A stretch of DNA of 64,000 nucleotides from Corbicula japonica. Lineage: Eukaryota; Mollusca; Bivalvia; Venerida; Cyrenidae. The translations under genes were made by a program, and so were the position numbers. Where the stretch lies: NCBI GenBank assembly GCA_038501625.1, contig JAZAYU010000009.1:6872396-6936395 (forward strand), in the 5' to 3' direction. Positions 21,686 to 33,255 of the stretch are shown here, piece by piece. Numbering within the stretch: position 1 is the first letter of the stretch; each line of letters starts with the position of its first letter. The notes under the pieces are model-generated. The model made no database searches and was not told where the DNA came from. It was given only the letters and a program-made list of their open reading frames with translations.

Positions 21686-23901
21686 ATATTTCCAATGGTA
21701 AGCCACAAAAAGAATCAATGCCTGTCGGCGACACTGTAAATGATGACGATGAAGAGAGATTTTCAAATTATGACGGCGATACCGATATTGATGATGACAT
21801 TTATGGAGGTGAGACAGATGACGACATTAGTAATTCCGAGACCTCTGGGAACCTGGATGTGAAAAAGCTCAAACTTGACAAAGACTACAGTCAACAAAGA
21901 AAACAGAGCAAGGACAATAACACAATTCAGGCAGTTAAAGAGTTCAAGTCAGAAACAGGAAAATCACGTCTCAGAATCAAAATAGAACCCACAGGAATCA
22001 CTGTGGAGAATTCACCAAAGAAACAAATTACTATAAAATCAGATTCTCCAAAAAATTTACCAGTCAAAGCACAAGCTCGTTCTTTACTTAAAAGCTTAAA
22101 AGAAACTGTAACTCCTCCGAAAAAAGATAATAAATCCAAAGATTCCCCTCAACTGAAAAGAAATGAATTGAAACAGATTAAAAGTGAAAAATCATCTCCT
22201 AATCAAAGTAATGTGAAAGCCTGCACAATAAATCCCGTAACAAAAGCACGAGTCTTTAATTGTAATCGATGCGGTGAACCATTCCCAACCACTGTAGCTC
22301 ATAATAAACATCTAAGGACCAAGTTATGCTTCATCCGCAACAAGTATGACACCCCCAAAGACAGATTTCCGTGTAAGCAATGTAGTATGGTCTTTTCACG
22401 TCAAGATTATCTTGATGTTCATAAATCCGTTCATGAAGAAAGTTTAGTTCCAAATTTTGAGATGAAGTTTAAAGAAATTAATAATATTATCGATGAAATT
22501 GAAGAAGCCGACACCTGTGAAAAGATAAAGTGCGCTTTCTGTGGACAATCATTCTTTGAAAAGAGAATTATTTTACACCACGTTATTATACAGCATGGAA
22601 CGTACTTTCAGTGCCAAATTTGTGAAGACGAATGTGAAACTAGACAAAAATGCTTTACGCACCAACGGTCACATGATAAAGGAACTGAGGTTGCCAAACC
22701 AGACACTCACAAGGTGAGATGCCGATTCTGCACTAACTCTTTCCGCGACAAATCTTCCTTGGACAAGCATTACCTGGTTGCACATGCAGATGGGAAAATT
22801 AGTTCTTTCCCTTGTGACATGTGTAAAAAGGTGTTCTCCACTCAAGATTTTCTTGAAAAACATCAAGAGAATATTCATATTAGGAATTTTGTATGCCCTC
22901 AGGCGGGCTGCGACAAAGGGTTTTCTACTGAAGAAAGGATGAAGCAACATATAGCTGTACACGAGGATAAAAGTTTTATGTGTACAGTCTGTGGTAAACT
23001 GTTTGGCACACGAAGTAACTTTCAGAATCACATGGCTGTGCACAACAATGAGCGGAAATTCAATTGTGACGTGTGTGGAAAATCCTATAAAACTAAAGAT
23101 GTATTGATGAAGCATAAAAGGATTCATGCAGAAACGAGACAGTACTGCTGCGAGATCTGTGGATGGGGCTTCAACCAGTGTGGAGCCCTTAAGAAACACA
23201 TGGATGCCCATCTGCAGATTAAGAGGTACAACTGCGATACATGCTCGCAGAAATTTACAAACAGAGCTTCACTGACAAATCATAAGTTATTAAAAGGTCA
23301 CTTTAACCCTGAAGACAAGGATATTAAGAAAGCGAAGAAATGTGAACATTGTGATCGTCGATTTCCTCCGGGATCGGCTTACATGTACAAACGTCACCTT
23401 AGAACCCATACAGGAACTAAACCATATAAATGTGAATTTTGCGGCAAAGCGTTCAATGATCACAGTAACTTTAAATACCATAAACTTATACATACAGAAA
23501 ATAAGCCGTTCACATGTACTTTATGTGGACGAGGCTTTATACAGAAACGTGGTCTGAAAAAACACTTAGAGGGTTCCACTGCATGTAACAGTTCACTAAC
23601 ACAAATAAAGAGCATTAAAAGTGCGAGATCGAAAACGACGTCAACAGCGACTTTTCAAGACGACGTAACTAGCGCTTCAAACTCTAATACATCCGTTGAT
23701 GTTAGTAACGTATCGTCCAGTTACGAGGAGAGCACACACAGGCCTACAGAGGCATTGTATACCGCTAGTTATTCGGCAGAGACTGTGCGGGCAGCAATGG
23801 GGCTGTATGGTGTGGAGTCTGGCATGGATGTATCTGGTGGCGTACTGGATATGAGTAATAACATTCAGCAAGTAGTCTGGTTACAGAAGCAATGGAAGTA
23901 A
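21686..23901 (+). CDS. Terminal exon B: 14-finger C2H2 zinc-finger protein
   Basis: Likely a nuclear DNA-binding protein. The open frame starts upstream at ATG 21610, but those 25 codons (FYQYFLFLLLIINFLF) are the pyrimidine-rich 3' end of an intron ending TTTTCAG at 21685, so I place the exon start at 21686. It enters in phase 1 and encodes 738 residues. If joined to the exons at 5004 and 5630, the protein is 828 residues. The first ~190 exon residues are acidic then Lys/Ser-rich, with SUMO-site-like IKIEP and IKSEK. Fourteen fingers follow from about 22257 to 23588. The first and last use C2HC spacing, and finger 7 has a CX4C spacing (CPQAGC). TGTKPYKCEFCGKAF is a canonical linker. The Ser/Thr-rich tail ends at TAA 23899-23901. 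No initiator exon was seen within 13 kb upstream except the exons at 5.0-5.8 kb. Confidence 0.85.
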
Positions 23902-25660
23902 CGTGATATTTATGTATTCTGAACTACATATATCGGTTTGTTCGATTCATGCGAAATGATTAGTAACCTGTGTGTTATTTAAATGTTTTGAAATATTAAG
24001 ATGAAGAAAAATTGTAAAGGTATTTGGTGTAATCACGGGAAATTTTTCACAGAGAGCTAATTAAATGCTGAATATTGAGATAAATGTTGACATTTTTTAC
24101 AGTTTGTTGCTGTATTAACCTTGTAAAATACTTGTGTTGTATTTATTAAAAAATGTAATTATATTTTACATAGTCTAAAAATACGCTGTTAATATCAGAT
24201 CCATATATTTATACGATCTAAAATGAGATTTTTATAGTAATTGCAGGTTAGCTACTGTAAAAGTTATATGTTTTATGTTAATGTAGTGTTTCGTGTTTTG
24301 TTGTTTTCAAACAGACTTGACATTCGTTATATAAGGTATGACGCGTTGTGTGTTTTTGCTGTTGACTTTTTCAAATAATATATGATTTTAAACGTTTATA
24401 TTATGTCATGTTGAAATATTTTATCTTTGACAAGTGTTCTTTTTAATTGTTTGTGAAGATTTTGTTATTGTTTAGAAATGTTGGTACATGTAATAACTTC
24501 CAAGAAATAGCATAACAAATCGCAGAGCATACACCTTTGTAGAACATACGAATTTGGTGGAAACAGTTACCTCGACGATATACGATAATAAGTCGATTAA
24601 TTTTTTTACATGTAAAAATTCAGCAAGTTAAAGAAGAAAGTTTCAACCTTAGATTGAAACCAAGTTAACTTTTTTTCAAAGGCTGCATTTAGTTTAGATT
24701 TTCAAGTTTTCTTTTCAAAGGCTGCATTTAGTTTAGATTTTCGCCTTAAAACAACATATTTATTATGTTTGTGTAACATTTGTCATCTTATTATGCTTTA
24801 GCCTTTTGAAAAGAAATATGTTTCTGAAATAACAGTGATCTTTTTCTCTACATTGTAAAAATAATATTATCATACTTTTTCAATGATTCAGAATTAGAAA
24901 TCAGTTTTCTTTCCTTCCAAGACGAATATACTAAGGGTTGTCCCAAAAAACCGTAGACAATTGAATGCAAAGAGAACTATTGATCATATGTTTCTCAAAT
25001 CTCATAGTTGTTTAAGACATCATGCGGCAACTTGCAAGCGAAGTAACAAAGAAAAATCGTTTATAATAAAGAAATTCCAAACAATTTAACAAGGCGACCT
25101 ACCAACCAGCGGCGCACGTCGCAACGTAATAACAATACTCACACAACATAGCCTTACTCCTTTCTTCTGCGAGTTCGTTACACTCTTGTTCTACAACTCA
25201 CAGTATTTTCTTCAAAAAAGTAATATATGCATATCAGGAATCGCCACACTCACAAAACACAGCCTCCCCACGCATCCAAAAAGAAGAGAGGAGGAGAGAG
25301 AGAGAGCATGTTTGTTATACGTATGTTATAATTCAAGGATGAATTATCATAGTTTTACTAATTTTGATCACTTTCGGATTGGACGTTGACATCTGCGTTA
25401 TTTGTGCATTCCTATAATGTTGTTTTCTTTCATTGGATGTGTTTTTGTGAAAATGTTATGTTGTTCAATGGTTTTTGTGTGCACATGTCATATTGTTCCA
25501 TGTTATGATAAATACCGATTATCTTTATTTGCGTTATTTAGTCTGAAGGTCAGACAAATCTTAAATAAAAACGATTGGAGTTTTAAATCACTGTTGCGAC
25601 AACCAGTGTTATATGTTGTTGTGGGATTTGTTTTATAAATTATTAAAGAGAATAAAATGC
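23902..25660 (+). other. Probable 3' UTR and downstream region of terminal exon B
   Basis: AT-rich, non-coding. ATTAAA at 24145-24150 and AATAAA at 25065 and 25651 are candidate poly(A) signals. A 31-bp segment (TTTTCAAAGGCTGCATTTAG..) is directly duplicated at about 24674 and 24713. A GAGAGAGAG run lies near 25289. Confidence 0.4.
25651..25656 (+). promoter_or_regulatory. Candidate poly(A) signal
   Basis: AATAAA about 1.75 kb after the zinc-finger stop codon. Earlier variants at 24145 (ATTAAA) and 25065 (AATAAA) are alternatives. Confidence 0.25.
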
Positions 25661-27036
25661 AATACAAGTATTAATTTCTTCTTTTTATTTATAAATGTTC
25701 AAAGAAAGTCTACAGTGGTCTGCCTGCTTGGTGATCAACCCATCTACATTGATTGACTTTACCTGTTTAATTGCAGACTGGCAGATGTTTCAGATGTGCG
25801 GAGTATAACAGGATCCTTGATGTTACATTATTCAGACTTCGGAGGACAATATGGATGGTTGTTTGCACCCAAAATGTTCAGAGAGCGAAAGTTCTACCAT
25901 ATAGCAAACTCATGCATTCGAATGAACGAATATAACTTTAGAAGACCCTTTACAACCTGACATACATGTATTTATGTCAGGTGAATTTATTGCATCTATT
26001 TTGGAGATTGAAGTTGAGTGATTGAGGAAAGCCATGGAGAATTTGTAGTGGAGCCTTGGAGGAATGGTAGAAACCAATTATATTACGCGACATTTTGTAT
26101 ACAAAATTAGAGTCTGTAAGCTGGCATTGAAATCTCTTGTTGGCGTCAATAGGCAAAAACGACAAATCAGCCGCGTAGCTGCCTATACTGAAGTACGTGG
26201 CTGACTCCAAATGATTCAGGCTTCTTTTAAATCAGCCAAAGTTTCAGTATGCGAACTTGGCTAATGTGCATGCCTATATAAAATGGTCCTTGTCGTTCCA
26301 GTACTAAATAGCCCTTGTGAACCCCTTTCCACATCATTAATCGTCAACAAATTACGCCATAACTTTATATCTTTTCCGGGAGGGTGAACCTATAACAATT
26401 ATGAAACCACACAGTAAATAGAGAGCTTACTAAGCCCCTGCAAATAGGTTACTTTGGTGCTGAGTTGACGGCGAGACGTAACGTCAACACATAAAGTGTC
26501 CAAAAATTGTTGACAACCTCAATCACGAAAATTCGACAGAGATTATCAGTAGTATTTGCACATTCTAGTTTTGTGATTTCGCCTAAAAAGTTCGTGTTTT
26601 CGCCCCTCCAAGTCGACAAAGTAAACACATGAGCAATATTTTATGTTTTCGACTTTCAGTCCCACCAACAATTTAGCAAAAAAAGGAAGAAACCCAGCCA
26701 CCATACAGACATTTTAGTTTTGTGAAATCAGTCGTTTCGTTTTGTTCGAACTGGTTGCCAAATATTAGTATTGCCTTTAACCTACTTTGTATTTGAAGTG
26801 AAGTTGGATATAGCTTAAATCATTAAACAAACTTTAGGGAAAGAGTAAATAATGTTTTATTGGACATAATATTTCAAAGTATTCACGCAACAGCAAAACA
26901 CAAATAATATATTTTACTCTTTGGTAGTAATAAAATAAATATATACTACTAAAATGCTAATCACTAATGCTAATTATTATTATTATTATTTTACAGGTTA
27001 TTACTTTTTCTTCAAAAAATGTCAAATGGCGCGTTC
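25661..27036. other. No gene recognised
   Basis: AT-rich non-coding sequence. A short TTA run lies at about 26976-26990. No domain, exon or RNA gene is supported. Confidence 0.5.
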
Positions 27037-27132
27037 AGTGCCCAAGGTTATTAAACTGAGCATGGAAACCAGTCTCAAATCTCAAGCATCTGATTGGCTG
27101 AAATGGCGCTTGAGATTCGAGACTGGTTTCCA
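27037..27132. mobile_element. Palindromic MITE family A, copy A7 (right arm truncated)
   Basis: Full left arm (GTGCCCAAGGTTATTAAACTG.. to GCTGAAATGGCG), then a shortened right arm (CTTGAGATTCGAGACTGGTT) ending abruptly. Confidence 0.75.
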
Positions 27133-28053
27133 AACTTCTACCCTGATCTCTCTGTTTTTGATGATACTTATCAGTGGGGTCTCTTAAAAATAAATATAAT
27201 CCACCATAACATATATGTAATTACCTGAATAAAACAAAAAATGGAATTTCACTTCTCCAAACTGGAAATGTATCCTTAAAACTGGAAATTTCACAGATAC
27301 TATGTAAAACGAATTCCCTCTTGTGTTGTAATGTTCTAGACTAAAAGGAAAACAATTATAACAGTTTATGAATTCAAAAATATTATATATTTATAAATTT
27401 TCAAGAGCATTTAAAAATTAATTTCATAACATTTTAGCACTGAATATAGGGAATCCATGAAATTCCGATTGGAATAAGCTTCTTTTATCTGGAAATTTAA
27501 AATTCCAGCCTGAATGTCACATGTATGCCAGCAAGTTTCAAGTAATGTACATGAACTAACACAGCAGTGAATATAATCAAATATACACAGAAATTCACAA
27601 GAATGATTAACATAATAATCTGAGAAACGGTTTCATTTATGTCAAAATTAATGTTACACGTGCACTCTTATAAATTTGCTACACGTCCTAATTCGATAGT
27701 TTTTTTAACAATTTCTTGGGTATGCATTTATAAAAATTAATATTAAAAAAAAGAAATGCAGATTTATTATTTATTTATTTAATTTATTTATTAATAAGAT
27801 CAAACACAAAACTTTCTTTGCACAATGTACATTTTTCTTATTAATCCATTCACATCTTGTTTTATATTTATAATATTATAATATATAATCAATGTTGTTT
27901 TTTTTCTACATAAATTACACTGCTTACTCAGAGAACAACGAGAGTCATTACAAACTTTTAAGCTTTAAAGTAAACTGTTTTAACGCTTGTAGAACCATGT
28001 AACACCATGCACTGTGGTAGACAGCAGTTTAGAAACGATCGTTAACGTTCTTT

Positions 28054-28485
28054 TTAATAATAATAATTAAGAATGTTAAGCCTACTTTTCTGAATAAGGA
28101 CAATTTTTAGAATAAAGAAACGGATGGCAACTCTCGGCCCTCGTTTCGATTTTTCGAACGGAAATTTCTTTCGTTGAAGCAGAGTTCCTTTTTGCCGTTT
28201 ATCTGTCAGTCGGCCATGCACTGCTTTATTTAAAAGATATTTGGTCTTCGATAATGAAATGGTTGAACGTACAGTATTGTCTTGTTCTAACAGTCGACAC
28301 TGGAATAAATAATCGAATTCATCTTCTAGCTGACCTTCACATTTTGTACAAAAACGCTTGTTGGATGTTAAGTGGGCAGGGTATAGTTTCGCACTTTGGT
28401 CCCGGTGGATTTTTTTAGATATTTGGGGTACCCCAGAATAAAATGCATTAGAATTAATGTTTGAAATAAAGATGAAAGATTTTGT
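28054..28485 (-). pseudogene. Coding remnant with CxxC..EDE..C motif, probably retroelement-derived
   Basis: On the minus strand one frame stays open for about 140 codons without a start. Its readable core is NKRFCTKCEGQLEDEFDYLF followed by QC. Cys-x2-Cys then EDE-x3-YLF-x-C is the pattern of the zinc-knuckle-like region at the C-terminus of many non-LTR retrotransposon polyproteins (compare CRVC..ESECHFLLCC in the LINE at 45.85 kb). A second open frame, 28454-28726, abuts it out of frame, suggesting a frameshift. Downstream the peptide becomes basic (KRQKGTLLQRKKFPFEKSKRG) and matches nothing I know. It could instead be an exon of an unrecognised gene. Confidence 0.35.
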
Positions 28486-28739
28486 TTAAAATTGCATAGT
28501 TTACATGATAGTAAATGGGATGCTGACTGCTAAAACATGTATATGCTAGCTTTGCATGTTGTAAGTTGTGCATTTGTCGGATGGGAAAACAGCTTTCAGA
28601 GACGAGCACATGAAAAACTTGATCATCAGGTATTTCAGTGACAAATACTGAAAAAAGTAGCTGGATGGGGGACACTTTCCTGGTGCTTGGGTTATTAGGG
28701 ATAATTAAACACTTCCATATTTGCAATTCATGCTGACAA

Positions 28740-29890
28740 CAGATAAAGAAAGCTGTAAAATCTTTGCTCAGTGACAGCCATATCAGTTTGGAAGTTATGT
28801 TTTACGTTTCTTTACATTTGCTTGACGTTTTAACTTTTAATTTAAAAACATGTATAGGCAATAACTTCAGTTATTGTTTGACTGTTAGATTTATTTACTC
28901 ACTTTGAATTTTGGGAATATGCGCGTTTCTCATTTATTAATAAAACAAGTGTACTAAAGTTCTTTTTTGTTACAATAAACGCAAGGGCATTGTTCTGAAG
29001 TAATTTACTTTTACATGGTTACGTGAACCAGTAATTGCGCGAAGAGGATATAAACTTTATTTATATATTGCAAGTTAATTAACAGTGCGTTAAGCAGTCT
29101 CAATTCAAGATCAACCTCTAACGGGACACAGCCTTATTCACCCTATACTATATTATTCGATGTAGAATTTTTAATCAAAATGTGTTTAATTGGATATCGC
29201 CAAATCCACTCCAAAATGTATTGGTTTAATAGTTTTGATGAATATGTCTATCTGAAGACCGATTGGGAAATTTAGGTATTTTTGCGTTTAAAACTAAATT
29301 AGACATTGTTCCTGTTCCTGGAGAAGCAAAACATGTCTTAATTGTCAGAAAAGAACCATGTATGAAACACCTAAATATTTGAATTCTTCAATATTTTCAA
29401 TATGCTGGTTTCTAAAGTGAACGGTGCATTTGGTTGAATGTTTTGTAAGTATATTCTTTATTACAATAAATTGACATTTGACATTCGGTTCTAAAATGAA
29501 AACCGGAAGTAAACAAACGCATTGTGGATTGACGTTAGTGTTAAAGCAGTGGGTGTTAATGTTGAAATAAAATGTGATTCATTGTTACAGTAAGTAACAA
29601 TGACCTTCCTGGAGTTAAGAGATTTTTGTTTGTTGTAATACAGATATTGATTATGCAATGAATAATCGCTAAAACTTGCGGTTGTTCGTTGAAATGTGTT
29701 GCCATCCTTGTTTTGTTGGTTTTTTTTTTTTAAATATATAAATAAAAAGTTTTCTTTTGTTCAAATGTAAAACTCCTGTGTCACGAAGTAGCAAACTATC
29801 TCAGGTCAGTAGCATTAGTTTTTCAACCGATGTTTTTAACGTACTGGTTTAGAATAAAGGTAAGCATCGTCTTCAGATACACGTGGTTAA
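28740..29890. other. No gene recognised
   Basis: AT-rich sequence with a T10 run near 29722 and no supported exon or repeat. It lies downstream of the CACNG-like gene's 3' end. Confidence 0.45.
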
Positions 29891-29899
29891 ACTTTACCA

Positions 29900-29905
29900 T
29901 TTATT
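29900..29905 (-). promoter_or_regulatory. Candidate poly(A) signal of the CACNG-like gene
   Basis: TTTATT on +, that is AATAAA on -, about 290 nt after the minus-strand stop at 30190-30192. Confidence 0.35.
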
Positions 29906-30189
29906 TGATTATTTACATTTTCGAATTTTAAAGAAAATAACATATTTTATTTTTTATTTACAGGATTTACAATAATTATAAAATGGACCAAACAACAGGT
30001 AGGTTTATTAGTAGCTATTGGCAAAACTTCACATTAATCAAACACTTTACTGACTATAGTTAGGACAGAAATAAAATTTCTCAATATTAGTGGAAGAGAT
30101 TCGAATGTAAGCATAACGACAATATACACACATGCACGCACGCACACATGCACACACACTCACATTAATCATCTATGAGTTACATGTGA

Positions 30190-30491
30190 TCACCAAATCA
30201 TAGTCTGAACGTTTGAATCTGAATGTTTAAGGCTAGTCTTGTCAATAAATAGCTTATTTTCTAATCCTGGAATAATTCGAACAATATCCTCAAGGCTTTG
30301 AGAACAACTCATAAGATACAGTTTAACTGAAATAACAGCAGAAGTTTCTTCTATGACGAAGGCGATTCCGATTAAGTAAAATGACCAGCCGTAACTATAG
30401 CGGAAGTCCTCACAATCCTTGGTCTTCTGTAGACCCAGCTCGTCATTTATCCTTGAGATAAAAAGAATTACGCTAACAGAGAGGCACAGTC
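30190..30491 (-). CDS. CACNG/claudin-like gene, exon 4 (last)
   Basis: The acceptor on - is CTTGTTTCAG just above 30491. The exon completes Gly155 and encodes residues 156-254, ending TGA at 30192-30190. It carries the end of membrane segment 3 (GLCLSVSVILFIS), a loop, then YSYGWSFYLIGIAFVIEE running into membrane segment 4 (about 188-212) and KLYLMSCSQSL. The (R/S)YGWSF block before a last helix containing an acidic residue is typical of voltage-gated calcium-channel gamma subunits/TARPs. The ~40-residue cytoplasmic tail ends TMIW and lacks the TTPV-type PDZ ligand of vertebrate type I TARPs. Confidence 0.85.
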
Positions 30492-30914
30492 CTGAAACAA
30501 GAAAATATATTGTAAATTATTCTGAGGGTCAACAGAAAGTTACTAATATGCTGATTACTACCAGCTTTAATTTATGTCTTTATATCGATTTAACTTTTTA
30601 CTTATGTGGGAGTTTTGATCTTATATCAAAGATGAGGATCAAACTTCCGGGGTTGTAACTCTTAAGCGCTCCATAAAGAATGTTTAAGAAAATTCTTACA
30701 ATTTTACATGATACTTTCTGTATATGTAGTTATTGTAAAAATTAATTGGTCTGAGTAACAGTATATAGTTTCCCTTTAAATTTTGACCAGGATTTTGAAC
30801 ATAATGTCAAAACTGACCAACGTTAAGCAATGATAACAAAATTAAACGAGAACATCCAATGTCATGTTTGAATGTATGAATTTTAAGATAAAATATCAGG
30901 TAAATATCTTTAGA

Positions 30915-30975
30915 TGGGCACTGTGGCCGAACGTGTTCGCTTCCCAGTAGGGACGATAGCATTTCATACTGGGTC
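30915..30975 (+). repeat. tRNA-like SINE fragment (B-box part)
   Basis: Contains GTGTTCGCTTCCCAGTAGGG, which matches the inverse of 42380-42412 and resembles the B-box side of the tRNA-like repeat at 60955-61046. Lies in intron 3 of the CACNG-like gene. Confidence 0.4.
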
Positions 30976-31213
30976 GAATGATTATTATATATTATATATA
31001 ATAAAGAAATGGAAATCTTTGGAAACTGACGCTGTTGGATAACTTTGTATAGTATTTAGTGGAAATAAAAACAAAAAAGACCTATTGCAAGAGCCAAATA
31101 GACTGTCGACTGCTTTGATAACCTATTCACTTTAGAACCAGTTGAATGGGAAGTGAATTAACATAAGGCGCGAACTAAAATTAGTGTGTCCAAGATCTTA
31201 ATATTTAATCTAA

Positions 31214-31243
31214 AATCAGATGCTTGAGATTTGAGACTGGTCT
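31214..31243. mobile_element. Palindromic MITE family A, fragment A8
   Basis: AATCAGATGCTTGAGATTTG followed by AGACTGG, one inner arm only, inside intron 3 of the CACNG-like gene. Confidence 0.55.
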
Positions 31244-31253
31244 CTGATTAAAA

Positions 31254-31713
31254 TCATCTCCTGAAAACCGCTACGCTATTGTTAGATCTGACTTTATTGA
31301 GATTGCTAAAATACATGATAAAATAGATGATTATAATTTTAATAATGTACATTTTCCGTTTTTAGACGGTGATGTTTCGCATGCTACTTCTTAACAGGTT
31401 TATATGTTACAGCTTATTCGCTTTCTAAAGCTTGTAACAATGTTAAAGATTTCAATGAACGTATTTTTTGCGTTAAAGAAATATCTTTTGAAACAGGATT
31501 ATCGGTACCCTAAATTAAAAAAAAATGTTGCAAGTTTTATCGCCGATACCCTGATTAAATTCAAAGATACGGGTGCAGTTTAAAATTACTATTGCAACAA
31601 GGTCAGCAAGTCTTTTTTGAAGATTTGATTTATAAACTAAAGAAAATAAAAGGCAATATTTATTTCTCTATGTTATTCCTTAAATCGATCTTTGATCGTT
31701 TTATAAACTATGC
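31254..31713 (+). pseudogene. Retrotransposon polyprotein fragment in an intron of the CACNG-like gene
   Basis: Reading + in one frame gives FPFLDGDVSHATS, a stop, then QVYMLQLIRFLKL and LLKQDYRYPKLKK; after another stop and frame change LLLQQG..VFFEDLIYKLKKIKG. I recognise this as the C-terminal part of a retrotransposon protein common in bivalves (FLDGDVPR.., QLIRFAR.., KQGYRYHKL.., FYGDLVYKFKK..). It is broken by at least two stops and one frameshift. It lies antisense within intron 3 of the minus-strand gene. The element's exact class is not determined. Confidence 0.65.
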
Positions 31714-31967
31714 TCTCTCTTTCTCTTCTTCGTGGCTGTGTGAAGAGGCTCACCAATTTCGACGAGATTTAGCGCATTCTAAGGGGAAAGTTCAACACTA
31801 CCCGCGGTGGTTGATATATTTGTTGCATTTTGTCTTCATTCGTCTGTTTTCTGAATGTGGCAACACTTGATACATGTATACATTTTTTTTCACTTTTTTT
31901 ATCAGAGGTCTAATACTACTTGGGTAAAAGCCAGCTTAAAACATGAATATATGATATGAAAAGAAAC

Positions 31968-32102
31968 CTGAAGAAATGTAGAGAACAGCAGCGATAATGG
32001 TCTTCTTGTCTCGTTTATAGTTGCCGACAATGCTACATATAAAGCCTGCTAGTGTCAGTACGACCGCCAGACAGGTTAGGGGAAACTGGACCCTTGTCGC
32101 CT
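31968..32102 (-). CDS. CACNG/claudin-like gene, exon 3
   Basis: The minus-strand acceptor TGTATTTCAG precedes 32102. The donor is TTCAG|GTTTCT (GT at 31967-31966), weak but GT. It encodes residues 111-154: FPLTCLAVVLTLAGFICSIV is membrane segment 2, and KKTIIAAVLYISS begins segment 3. Phase is 1 on both sides, consistent with exons 2 and 4. The weak donor is the least certain junction, but the peptide reads smoothly across it (LYISS-G-LCLSV), as in the family. Confidence 0.8.
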
Positions 32103-32643
32103 CTGAAATACAGCAGGGGAAATTCTTTAACACGGCAAAACACGCTCTGAATCATACTCGACCATAATTAAAATATATTCTGCATTGTTCATAAACAAAA
32201 CGAACGTCATCCTGAGTTTCATGACGACGACTTTTGCTTTGTGTAAATGAATAATACACCCTGAGTACAATTCTTCATCGGACTAAATATTTGAGGAGCT
32301 ATGCAATAAAAACATGATTGCAGTATTATTGTCTTTTCATCTAATGTTAATTCAACTTTCCGCCAGGAAATTGTTGGTTACCTGGATAGTAACATTTGAT
32401 ATTTTTAATTATACGGCTAAATAATTACCATGTTTTGGAGATAAATTTATTGCACATTTTCGTGAAAACTATCACTAACACCAATGGATAAGACTGTAAT
32501 GATTATGTTTTAAAGACTGTATTTATCAAAAATAGTCATATGTATGATGATTGATAATTTTTCAGATATTATGCCGTACCGGTATTAATTTAACATAAGC
32601 CACTTGTATGATGATTGCTTATTTATAAGATCAAATGACATAC

Positions 32644-32736
32644 CGACTACGGTCCCTGTCGTCCATTGCTTATCTCTGCCTTTACTTTTATCCAAACCAT
32701 AATTCAGACCCGTCTCTATGCACCATTTAGCATTCA
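32644..32736 (-). CDS. CACNG/claudin-like gene, exon 2
   Basis: Small 93-bp exon with acceptor TTATTACAG and donor G|GTATGT. It is open only in the frame demanded by exon 1 (the other two frames meet stops at once), which strongly supports the model. It encodes residues 80-109 plus split codons: NAKWCIETGLNYGLDKSKG.., part of the first extracellular loop. Cys84 is a likely disulfide partner of Cys73. Confidence 0.8.
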
Positions 32737-33187
32737 CTGTAATAATAAATATGCAAATATTATGATCATTATAGAACGGTAAACTCTTCTGGTTCTAATG
32801 CGACTGTAAGCAATGTTTCTGATAAGCATTGTGCACTTGCTTCAAAATCTCACTATATTATATAGTTGAAATATATGAACCGAAGTTCATTTAAGTGAAA
32901 ATGGAAATCGAAACACCGACCAAGGATCGGCGATGAATATACAAATAAAAGATTAAATATCACACACCCACCCCAAAAATGTCTGTGCGTGATTACTAAC
33001 TAGAAACAAAAATAACTGGCCAAATAGAAACTGTAGAATAAAAACGAGCTATGTTTATTAAAGATGTTTATTGTCCAACAATATTGACCTGGCACCTCAT
33101 TAAATTTCGTAAAGGTCATAGGAAAGAACACTGGTACATACATGTAACCAGAGAACAAATTGATATATAATTGTTCACTCCGAACGT

Positions 33188-33255
33188 TAGTGGGCTGTGG
33201 TGTATTAGTATACATGCCGGACTACGTATCTGATGGTCTCTGGTTCGAATCTTTA
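33188..33255 (+). repeat. tRNA-like sequence (pseudo-tRNA or SINE head)
   Basis: GGTTCGAATC is a perfect B-box. An anticodon-type arm (CGGA-CTACGTA-TCTG) lies at the right distance upstream, and its loop would read ACG. The D arm and acceptor stem do not pair well, so I treat it as a decayed tRNA or the head of a SINE. It lies within intron 1 of the CACNG-like gene. Confidence 0.4.

Noticed and set aside
22669..23211. 180-codon minus-strand open frame opposite the zinc-finger exon
   Set aside because: It is the antisense shadow of the finger array; no independent domain or start context.
24930..24962. Mariner-like terminal repeat (AAGGGTTGTCCCAAAAAACC)
   Set aside because: No inverted partner or transposase was found nearby; only one end is seen.
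33188..33255. Functional tRNA-Arg(ACG) gene
   Set aside because: B-box and anticodon arm are good, but acceptor and D stems do not pair; kept as a tRNA-like repeat.
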